The notes under the pieces were generated by a model. The model had not been told where the DNA came from and ran no database searches. It worked only from the letters and a program-made list of their open reading frames with translations. Position numbers and translations under genes: made by a program. Positions 7,168-13,575 of a DNA stretch of 32,769 nucleotides are shown piece after piece. Source of the stretch: Oscillospiraceae bacterium (lineage in GTDB: Bacteria; Bacillota_A; Clostridia; Oscillospirales; Oscillospiraceae); assembly GCA_021771675.1 (NCBI GenBank), contig JAETOP010000032.1, forward strand, positions 1-32,769, read 5' to 3'. The stretch's first letter is position 1. Each line of letters opens with the position of its first letter.

Positions 7168-7473
7168 TCACCGACCTTCCATGACTGACCGCAGGGCGGC
7201 GCTGACTTCGGACAGCTCCTGCGCGGCCTTGTCGAGACCGATAACCTGCACCTTGCCCATGTTGGCGAGGACGGTGAGGCGGTTGATGTTGCTGCCGATG
7301 CCCTTGAGCTGGCGGAGCAGTTCTTTCTGTTCGTCGATGACGACGATCCGCTTGCCGAGACAGCAGGCGGTGACGTAGTCGCTCATGGACATGTGGGCCT
7401 TCGCCGCCAGCGCCCTGATCTTCTCGCGGTCAGTGGACGCCATGCGCGTGCTGAATTTGATATCTTTTTTCAT
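7168..7473 (-). CDS. MobC-type mobilization accessory protein
   Basis: A 101-residue protein starting MKKDIKFSTRMASTDREKI. An N-terminal ribbon-helix-helix-like stretch (STRMASTDREKIRALAAKAHMSMSDYV) is followed by LKGIGSNINRLTVLANMGKV, the GxNxNQLAR-like motif of MobC/plasmid mobilization relaxosome proteins. It would bind oriT and help the relaxase open the DNA. The ATG at 7473 has AAAGG about nine bases upstream. Its stop overlaps the alternative GTG start of the relaxase, so the two are co-translated. A longer in-frame extension upstream crosses the hairpin-rich region and is not credible. Confidence 0.88.
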   Translation of the reverse strand: MKKDIKFSTRMASTDREKIRALAAKAHMSMSDYVTACCLGKRIVVIDEQKELLRQLKGIGSNINRLTVLANMGKVQVIGLDKAAQELSEVSAALRSVMEGR

Positions 7474-7530
7474 AATCAATGACCTTTCTGAAATGATTTC
7501 TCTCGTCCCCTCGGAGAGCTGGGGGTTCCT

Positions 7531-7656
7531 CAAAGGGGGACTGGTCCCCCTTTGAAGCTGCGCCGCCGGAGGCGGGTAAAAGCGTTTCCGCAGAAACGCT
7601 CGCAGCTTGGTGGGTGTGGGCTTCTGCCCGAAAATGGGGTGTGGGGCCATGCCCCG
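7531..7656. other. Candidate oriT: cluster of inverted repeats upstream of mobC
   Basis: The 394-bp gap between mobC and the RepA-like gene has no convincing ORF but many dyads. These are CAAAGGGGGAC/GTCCCCCTTTG with 2-bp centre (7531-7554, 11-bp arms); AAGCTGC (7555-7561) pairing with GCAGCTT (7602-7608) around CCGCC/GGCGG (7563-7575) and AGCGTTTC/GAAACGCT (7581-7600); then a G-rich run and GGGGCCATGCCCC (7644-7656). Position next to mobC and relaxase and the hairpin density fit an origin of transfer. No known nic sequence is recognised. The rest of the gap to 7867 holds further short dyads only. Confidence 0.5.
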
Positions 7657-7867
7657 CCCAGTGCGTTTGGCAGGGCAGCGGCTTCGCCGCAGACCAGACA
7701 AATGCGATGCTGGCCGTCGTCCGAGCGGACGGCGAATCCCTCGTCCCGCCGCAAGCGGCAGGACTCGCTCTCTGTGTCGCGCCACTGCGGTGCTCGCCCC
7801 GTGTGGGTAAAATATCCCCTCAGCGGGTACACACGCCACCCGTTCCCCTAACCGCGCACACAGCGGC

Positions 7868-8935
7868 TCACAGGGCGAAACACGGGGCGTTTTCACCGCC
7901 TGAGACATCGGCAGGGTCGATAGGGTCAACAGCTTGGGTATCCTGCGCATCGTCACTTTCGGCACGGCGCAGCTCAATGAGCCGCTTGCCGTTGCTGCGG
8001 CGCACCACGGCGGAAATGCCGATTTCCCTTAGAGTATCAACGCTTTGCAGGATCAGGCGGGATACCTTTTTCGGCGTGATGCCCTCGCTGCCCGCAGGGT
8101 CGATCTGCGCGGACAGCTCCGTGGGAGTGCCGACAAATTCCGCGCGGTCACGCATCAGCTCAGAGAGAAGAATGACGATCCGGCTGCCCAGCAGCTCCGG
8201 CTGCGTCCGGCTGTCCGACACCAGCGCCCACACATTTTCACCGTTGCGCTCCAGCGTCAGTTCCCGGTACTCGATGTCGCGCCCGATGCAGGAGAGTGTC
8301 GCCTTGCCGCTGCCGCGCTTGTCCTCCACCAGCGTGAAGCTGGAATCCACCGCGCCGCTGATAGCCGTCGTGCCGGAGATGCGGCTGAACACATCGTCGG
8401 CAAGCTCCTTCCGCAGATGGTGGATCAGCAGAATGGCAATGCCGTGGGTGTCCGCGATGTGCTTCAGCACAGAGAGGTCACGGTAGTCATTTGCGTAGGT
8501 GTTGTCATAACCGGCTCCGCGGATCATTTGCAGCGTGTCGATGATAACCAGTACCGTGTCGGGGTGCTCTGAGAGGAACGCGCGGAGCTGCTCCTCCAAG
8601 CCCTTGCCAAGGATGTCGCTGTTGGTGGAGAAGTGGACGTTGGCGGGGGCGTCCTCCGTGATCTCGAACAGGCGGTTCTGGATGCGGAGGGTGGAATCCT
8701 CCAGGCAGAGGTAGAGCGTGGTGCCCTGCTTCACGCCCATACCCCAGACGGGATCGCCCTTTGCCACCGTGACGGCCAGCCACAGCGCCAGCCAGGACTT
8801 TCCCACCTTGGGAGAGCCCGCGAGGATGTGCAGACCTTGAGAGATTAGCGTATCTACCACGAAGTTCAGCGGCGTGAGCGGCTGACTCATCAGCGTTTCT
8901 CCGTCGATGGTCAGCAATCGGTTTTCATTTTTCAA
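7868..8935 (-). CDS. RepA-like AAA ATPase (RecA/KaiC fold helicase family)
   Basis: A 355-residue protein with Walker A AGSPKVGKS (residues 39-47), Walker B LVIIDTLQM near 128-136, and downstream LLIHHLRK and SGTTAISGAVDS motifs typical of AAA_25/RepA-type hexameric ATPases from plasmids and integrative elements. It would act in DNA replication or processing of the excised circle. The C-terminal 100 residues look like a winged-helix-type DNA-binding region (SEGITPKKVSRLILQSVDTLREIG). The start appears to be TTG at 8935 with GGAGG eight bases upstream; the nearby ATG is out of frame. It is divergent from the 9063 gene and upstream of the mob operon on the same strand. Confidence 0.85.
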   Translation of the reverse strand: MKNENRLLTIDGETLMSQPLTPLNFVVDTLISQGLHILAGSPKVGKSWLALWLAVTVAKGDPVWGMGVKQGTTLYLCLEDSTLRIQNRLFEITEDAPANVHFSTNSDILGKGLEEQLRAFLSEHPDTVLVIIDTLQMIRGAGYDNTYANDYRDLSVLKHIADTHGIAILLIHHLRKELADDVFSRISGTTAISGAVDSSFTLVEDKRGSGKATLSCIGRDIEYRELTLERNGENVWALVSDSRTQPELLGSRIVILLSELMRDRAEFVGTPTELSAQIDPAGSEGITPKKVSRLILQSVDTLREIGISAVVRRSNGKRLIELRRAESDDAQDTQAVDPIDPADVSGGENAPCFAL

Positions 8936-9003
8936 TTTTTGTTCCTCCGGATAAAAAGATAAGGGCAGAGACCTCGCTGCAGTCGAGGTTCTAACCCTTT
9001 CAC

Positions 9004-9031
9004 TTGATTATTCTGTATTTTTTGATAGAAT
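9004..9031 (+). promoter_or_regulatory. Promoter for the 9063 gene
   Basis: TTGATT (9004-9009), a 16-bp spacer and TAGAAT (9026-9031), preceded by TG at the extended -10 position. A hairpin ACCTCG/CGAGGT (8971-8989) lies in the same divergent intergenic region and may be an operator or attenuator for the RepA-like gene. Confidence 0.6.
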
Positions 9032-9062
9032 GAGAATATCACCGGACAGCCATAAAACAGAT

Positions 9063-10199
9063 ATGGGACAGGGGGGCGGGCTTTTGAAGATCGGAACGGA
9101 TCAGTATAACACGTTTGACACCATGACCATGGACTGCTGGAATGACCGTTTGTACTACGAGGGAAAGGAGTTTCCGGCAGGATATTTTGCGGCGGAGATT
9201 TTGAACTTTGCCGGAGAGATCCACGATTCTCTTCTGGAGCGTATCACTGTGCTGACGGCGCTTGTGGACGATTTGAGCACAGCCGAAAAGAGCAAGCGCC
9301 ATGATATTGCGGCACAATTGAAACCGCTGCTGCATGACACGGTTTCCTGGCTGTATACTTGCCCTCCGTTTTGCTATTGCGAAGAGCAACGCGCGTATGA
9401 GGCTCTTGAACATGCTTTGAGCGAGGAGCGGCTCGATCGGGACTATGAGGAAGAGGAGGCGCATCTTCCGTACTTGGCGCTTTCCTTTTGCGAGCCGATC
9501 CTGAGAATCTTGGTGGCGATCTATAATTTTTGCCTGCTCATCCGCGCATTCGAGAAGAAATATCTGCGCAGATTGAAGCGGCGTAATGCAGACGCCTTCG
9601 CAAAGGCGGCGCATGAGTGCTTTGATGAGGATGACAGCTTTCTGATCCTGCTGGAGCAAATGCCGTTTGGCGGAGTGGAGGAATTTTTCTCTTATCCAAG
9701 AGTTATCACAGGATTCAAATATTTTCAGGATGAGAACAATGAGGAAAAATGGAAAACGGCGCAGCGCGTGATTTGCAAGCGTGCCATTGACTTTTATGTA
9801 TTCGACCTGATGAACGGATTGCACCACGGCCACGCACCCAGCCAGTGCCAAGGCTGCGGGAAATATTTTCTGACCACCAACGGTCACATTCCAAAATACT
9901 GCGACGGCGTTGCCCCGCAGGACAGCCGCTATACCTGCCGGCAGTACGGCGCGATGATGCACCAGAAGGAGCAGAACAAACAGCACCCGGTCTACCGCCT
10001 GTTCAATACCCGAACCGGGACGATCCGCAAGCATCACCAGAGAGGAAAAATCTCCGATGACCTGCGGCGGGAGGCTCTTTATCTTGCGGAGAGCTATCGG
10101 GACAAGGCGCTGATGGACAACGGCTATGCCGCTGACGGATATGCGCGGGACATGGAATTGGAACACATTTACGCGGAGGCGGAAAAGCGGTTGAAATGA
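9063..10199 (+). CDS. Zinc-finger-like accessory protein (DUF6076-like)
   Basis: A protein of about 378 residues. The N-terminal two thirds is helical and unremarkable. The C-terminal part has CQGCGKYFLTTNGHIPKYC followed by a basic helix-rich region (AMMHQKEQNKQHPVYRLFN), a treble-clef-like zinc finger resembling CGNR or DUF6076 proteins often found beside sigma-like factors in Clostridia mobile elements. A nucleic-acid-binding role is inferred. The start is uncertain: an ATG at 9030 overlaps the -10 box, so ATG 9063 is preferred, with TTG 9084 behind a GGGGGG run as an alternative. The stop TGA overlaps the ribosome site of the next gene, implying one operon. Confidence 0.72.
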   Translation: MGQGGGLLKIGTDQYNTFDTMTMDCWNDRLYYEGKEFPAGYFAAEILNFAGEIHDSLLERITVLTALVDDLSTAEKSKRHDIAAQLKPLLHDTVSWLYTCPPFCYCEEQRAYEALEHALSEERLDRDYEEEEAHLPYLALSFCEPILRILVAIYNFCLLIRAFEKKYLRRLKRRNADAFAKAAHECFDEDDSFLILLEQMPFGGVEEFFSYPRVITGFKYFQDENNEEKWKTAQRVICKRAIDFYVFDLMNGLHHGHAPSQCQGCGKYFLTTNGHIPKYCDGVAPQDSRYTCRQYGAMMHQKEQNKQHPVYRLFNTRTGTIRKHHQRGKISDDLRREALYLAESYRDKALMDNGYAADGYARDMELEHIYAEAEKRLK

Positions 10200-10215
10200 G
10201 GAGGGGGGCGTTCCT

Positions 10216-11175
10216 GTGCCGAAAAATATGTACACCGTTGCCGGGGACGGCCCCTGCAACGAAGAACTGGCTTTGCGGATGCAAGCCGGAGACAAAAACG
10301 CCGCGGAGCGGCTCATCGCACAGAACGAGGGCTACCTCACCGAACTGGCGCGGGCGTACACACCATGGTGTGAGTTGGAGGACTTGAAGCAGGAGGCGGC
10401 GCTGGCGCTGCTGGACGCGGCTGGGCGCTTTGACCCCGCCTACGGAACGAAGCTGCTAACCTATGCGACGCCAGCGATAGAAGCGGCGATGTCCGACTAT
10501 GCCTCGCGATACGCCTTTCCGCTGTCCGTTCCAACCAGCCGCGGCAGCCAGCTCCGCACTGTGGTGCACCTTTGCGCCGAGGCGCAGGATGCATCTGAAT
10601 CGGAACTGACCAAGGCGGTATGCGAAAAGCTGAAGGTATCCTCCAAGTCGGCCGAGGCACTGTTGAAGGAATACCAGGCGCTGTGCTGCACGCGGCAGTT
10701 GGGGGATGCTGTGTTCTCCGTCAGCTGCGGCGGCAATCCCGCCGTTGCCTATGACCGCCTCATGCGTCGGACACTTCTGCTCCAACGGATGGAGGAGGTG
10801 CTGACGCCCAGAGAGCTGAATCTGGTGCGAAGCTACCTCGGCATCGGCCAGCCGGACGAGGTTGGCATGACCTTTCAGGAGCTGGCGATCTATCTCAACT
10901 ACAACGGCCCCAGCGGAGCGGAGAAGGCGTACAAGTCCGCGCTGCGGAAACTGAAGAAGGACTTGTATGGCGGGGCCTACGGTCGGTGGCTCTCTGCGCA
11001 GAAGGCCATCCGCGCCGCCAAAGTGGAAGCAGAGCAGGACGCGGGGCAATACACAATGCCGCAGAGGACTTGGCTGGATGAAAAGGAGTTAGTGGTGCGG
11101 TTTATCTGCGAGGTCGCTGCGTTGATCCGTGTCCATGAGATTTTCAGTGACACATTGGAGAAGGAAACAGAATGA
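10216..11175 (+). CDS. Sigma-70 family-like transcription factor
   Basis: A 319-residue protein with sigma region 2 features at about 25-110 (LIAQNEGYLTELARAY, then ELEDLKQEAALALLDAAGRF and YATPAIEAAM) and a region 4-like C-terminal segment at about 195-255 (LTPRELNLVRSYLGI... TFQELAIYL... AEKAYKSALRKLKK). It probably directs RNA polymerase to element promoters or is a divergent sigma-like regulator. The start is GTG at 10216, with AGGAGG 11 bases upstream overlapping the previous stop region; ATG 10228 is a weaker choice. It is the last gene of a two-gene operon with the zinc-finger protein and converges on the 11220 gene. Confidence 0.85.
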   Translation: MPKNMYTVAGDGPCNEELALRMQAGDKNAAERLIAQNEGYLTELARAYTPWCELEDLKQEAALALLDAAGRFDPAYGTKLLTYATPAIEAAMSDYASRYAFPLSVPTSRGSQLRTVVHLCAEAQDASESELTKAVCEKLKVSSKSAEALLKEYQALCCTRQLGDAVFSVSCGGNPAVAYDRLMRRTLLLQRMEEVLTPRELNLVRSYLGIGQPDEVGMTFQELAIYLNYNGPSGAEKAYKSALRKLKKDLYGGAYGRWLSAQKAIRAAKVEAEQDAGQYTMPQRTWLDEKELVVRFICEVAALIRVHEIFSDTLEKETE

Positions 11176-11219
11176 GCGGTACGGCACCAGGCTTGGTCTG
11201 ATACCGTACTGCTTTTCGT

Positions 11220-11684
11220 TTATCCCATGATGCCGATTTTATTGCCGTTCTCGTACATGTCCTCGGCGTATTCAACATGGTTGGGGCCTTGACTTTCTAT
11301 CCAGCCGAAGCCCGGCACATAGACCATGTTGTCCGGATCGCTGTCAGGTGATGCCGGGGCAGGCTCCGTTTCTTGCGGTGGTGTGGCATTCTGTTCAGGG
11401 GAAGCCTGTACTTCACCCGACGGAGGCGCTTGAATAGGCGATGACCCCAGTGCAGTGGCAGCTTCTTTGACTGGCTCCGGTTGCGTTACATCCGACTTTT
11501 CTTCCTCTGGCATTATGATTTCTTCAATTTCTGGCATCTCCGGAACTTCGGGCTGAGCGGCGATTACGGCGGGCGGCGTGGGCGGCGCGGATGTTTCCAC
11601 GGCTGGCTCGTTCTGCGGCCACATAGCGGCACACAGGGCCAGACAGGCGGCGGATGCGGCTACAGTAATGATTAGCTTCTTCAT
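11220..11684 (-). CDS. Exported Pro/Glu-rich protein (DUF6550-like)
   Basis: A 154-residue protein with a short basic start and hydrophobic helix (MKKLIITVAASAACLALCAAM), either a signal peptide or an N-terminal anchor. A long Pro/Glu/Ala-rich low-complexity stalk follows (about 25-115), then a C-terminal tail YVPGFGWIESQGPNHVEYA. The tail looks like the conserved part and matches my recollection of DUF6550 proteins in Clostridia mobile elements; the function is unknown. It probably sits outside the membrane with the tail held away by the stalk. Its ATG overlaps the stop of the upstream 11681-12001 gene (ATGA), so they are co-translated. Confidence 0.7.
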   Translation of the reverse strand: MKKLIITVAASAACLALCAAMWPQNEPAVETSAPPTPPAVIAAQPEVPEMPEIEEIIMPEEEKSDVTQPEPVKEAATALGSSPIQAPPSGEVQASPEQNATPPQETEPAPASPDSDPDNMVYVPGFGWIESQGPNHVEYAEDMYENGNKIGIMG

Positions 11685-12001
11685 TTTGCTTCTTCCTTTC
11701 TGGACATGGAAAGAGCGCCCAATCTTTTCGCCGTACAGCGAGAGACTGAGCGCTCTTTTTCATGTTGATTCAGTTCCATAGAGAGCCGCCACGCCAGCTC
11801 AAATCCAGAGATAAAGCTGTCGATGGATGTGTCCTCCACAATGCGGTCTTTGGCGTCGATGATTTGTAGCACCAGCCGCCGTTCCGGTTTTTCCAGAACC
11901 TCGATGAGGGCTTGGTGGCATTCCTCGATTTCCTTCTTCTGTGCCAGGAGCTCTGGCGGAGTATAGAAGCAATCGTACAGGTCTTTGAGTAGTTTGTTCA
12001 T
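11681..12001 (-). CDS. Small helical accessory protein (DUF6809-like)
   Basis: A 106-residue protein starting MNKLLKDLYDCFYTPP, followed by two helical stretches (KKEIEECHQALIEVLEKPERR and SFISGFELAWRLSMELN). The sequence type is common beside the Pro-rich exported protein in Clostridia integrative elements, and I recall it as DUF6809. No catalytic motif is visible. The ATG at 12001 has GGAGG about seven bases upstream; an upstream in-frame ATG lacks one. It forms a two-gene operon with the next gene through a 4-bp overlap. Confidence 0.72.
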   Translation of the reverse strand: MNKLLKDLYDCFYTPPELLAQKKEIEECHQALIEVLEKPERRLVLQIIDAKDRIVEDTSIDSFISGFELAWRLSMELNQHEKERSVSRCTAKRLGALSMSRKEEAK

Positions 12002-12105
12002 GTATTGCACCTCCTGGTAGCAACACACATTACCACACAACCGCTTGGAAAGCTACTGAAACTTTTTCTCTTTTCCGCAAATGTTCTGATATGGTTACAG
12101 CAAAA

Positions 12106-12141
12106 CTATACTTTTTCGGCAGAATATGTTATTATTTAACA
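12106..12141 (+). promoter_or_regulatory. Repeated promoter element, copy A (extended -10)
   Basis: A 36-bp block matches 25,716-25,751 at 30 of 36 positions. It contains the extended -10 TGtTATTAT (12,127-12,135) but no TTGACA-like -35. It lies about 140 bp upstream of the 12,279 gene and is probably its promoter. The conserved CTATACTTTT and CAGA segments upstream of the -10 may be a regulator site. Confidence 0.6.
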
Positions 12142-12170
12142 TGGAAAATTGTATCCAGGTAGCAGTGTCC

Positions 12171-12226
12171 TGCAACAATGCCTGCCAAAGGCATAAACGT
12201 TGCAGCGGATCGCTTCTCGCGATTTT
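12171..12226 (+). ncRNA. Structured 5' leader of the 12,279 gene (possible attenuator)
   Basis: The leader can form TGCAAC/GTTGCA (12,171-12,176 with 12,199-12,204) enclosing TGCCT/AGGCA, followed at once by ATCGC/GCGAT (12,209-12,223) and a TTTT run, which resembles a weak terminator. The arrangement resembles an aptamer-plus-terminator or attenuator leader, but it matches no riboswitch class I know. Confidence 0.35.
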
Positions 12227-12278
12227 TACAAATCCTCTTATGGAAATATCTAATTAACAAATGAGGAGACTAACCATT

Positions 12279-13436
12279 ATGAGTAACGAACTTGATAAAA
12301 AACGTGACACAACATTGCAGTCTATGATGGATGTCGAATGTCTTCCGGCTATGCCGGATCTCGACCTTGCTATGAATAATGCCACAAAGATCCCATTGGC
12401 AAATCTGTCCGCACTCGGAGTTGCCTTCCAGCCGCTTACTACAGCGATTCAGACAGCAGTCACTGGCGGCGGTGGATCTGGCCTTTACTATGTCAACACC
12501 AAAGGCATGCAGATGTTTTCAACCAGCGAGGGATTTATCGGCTCCCTGAAGACTGCATCCGGAACAGTCGGCGGCGGTCAGGCGCGAATGACTGCACTTG
12601 CCTGCGATCCTACAATGCTGTTCATGGCCGCTGCGCTGATGAATATTGAGAAAAAGCTTGATGCCATTCAGGAAACCCAGGAGGAGATTCTGGAGTTCTT
12701 GGAGGAAAAAGAGCGTGCGGTTCTGCAGGGAAACCTCAATGTTCTGGGCGATGTTATGAGCAATTTTAAGTACAACTGGAATAACGATACATACAAGACG
12801 AATAAACACATCCTCGTTCAGCAAATTAAGAAAGAAGCCGAGGCAAGTATTATTCTGTACCGTGATCAGATTGCCAAAAAGCTGAAAAAGCGCTCCTTGA
12901 TCCACAGTGATCAGGAGGTCAAGGGAACCTTGAAGAAGCTTCAGGCGCAGTTCAAAGACTATCAATTGGCGCTATATCTGTACTCCTATTCCACTTTCCT
13001 GGAAGTAATGCTCTTGGGGAACTTCAGCGAAGGCTACCTGGACAGTGTCGAGCAGCGTATCTCGGAGTATTCCTTCCAGTACCGATCCCTATATACTGAG
13101 TGCTACTCCCTGATGGAAGATTACTCTAAGTCCTCTATCCAGTCCGGGATGTTAAGCGGTTTAGCTGTGGCAAGCAAGTTCATGGGTGAAACCATTGCCA
13201 AAGTGCCGGTTATCAGCAAATCCCAGTTGGATGAGAACTTGATTGAGGCAGGCGGCAGACTGAGTCACCACAGGGAGAAACGCGCTGCTGTAGCATTGGA
13301 AGGACTTGCGCAGACACGCATGGGCGTGACACTTCCGTTTGTTGAAAATATCCGGGCGGTTAACGATCTCTACAACAAGCCTGCGGCATACCTGTTCGAC
13401 AGGGATAATGTCTATGTTCAGCAGATTGCTGGATAG
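12279..13436 (+). CDS. Unrecognised 385-residue protein with a coiled-coil core
   Basis: I do not recognise this family. The N-terminal 100 residues are Gly/Ser/Thr-rich with a glycine cluster (TAVTGGGGSGLYYV) and a short hydrophobic stretch (TMLFMAAALMNI). A charged coiled-coil-like segment follows at about 125-155 (IEKKLDAIQETQEEILEFLE), then a long helical region rich in Lys, Tyr and Leu, and a second mildly hydrophobic stretch (SGMLSGLAVASKFMG). There is no signal peptide. Start ATG 12,279 follows GAGGAG by about 10 bases; an ATG at 12,261 overlaps that ribosome site. It has its own promoter and structured leader and stands alone upstream of the LuxR-type regulator. It looks like cargo rather than transfer machinery. 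Confidence 0.7.
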   Translation: MSNELDKKRDTTLQSMMDVECLPAMPDLDLAMNNATKIPLANLSALGVAFQPLTTAIQTAVTGGGGSGLYYVNTKGMQMFSTSEGFIGSLKTASGTVGGGQARMTALACDPTMLFMAAALMNIEKKLDAIQETQEEILEFLEEKERAVLQGNLNVLGDVMSNFKYNWNNDTYKTNKHILVQQIKKEAEASIILYRDQIAKKLKKRSLIHSDQEVKGTLKKLQAQFKDYQLALYLYSYSTFLEVMLLGNFSEGYLDSVEQRISEYSFQYRSLYTECYSLMEDYSKSSIQSGMLSGLAVASKFMGETIAKVPVISKSQLDENLIEAGGRLSHHREKRAAVALEGLAQTRMGVTLPFVENIRAVNDLYNKPAAYLFDRDNVYVQQIAG

Positions 13437-13575
13437 AAGGAGAAAAAACGGAAAAAGAATAATTGCCACACTTTTGATGGTATGCATAATATTTCCATGA
13501 TGTATTTTGGGAACTATGGTTGCATATGCGGCTATAATATTTGCACAGATTGTTACTCGTGCGGAGGTGTTGACC

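Noticed and set aside
7530..7832. A 100-codon minus-strand ORF between mobC and the RepA-like gene
   Set aside because: Arg/Pro/Cys-rich translation across strong hairpins, without a ribosome site; better explained as non-coding oriT sequence.
9039..10316. A 425-codon minus-strand ORF opposite the zinc-finger gene
   Set aside because: No ribosome site, no recognisable domain, and it mirrors the codon bias of the plus-strand gene, which has a zinc-finger motif and operon spacing.
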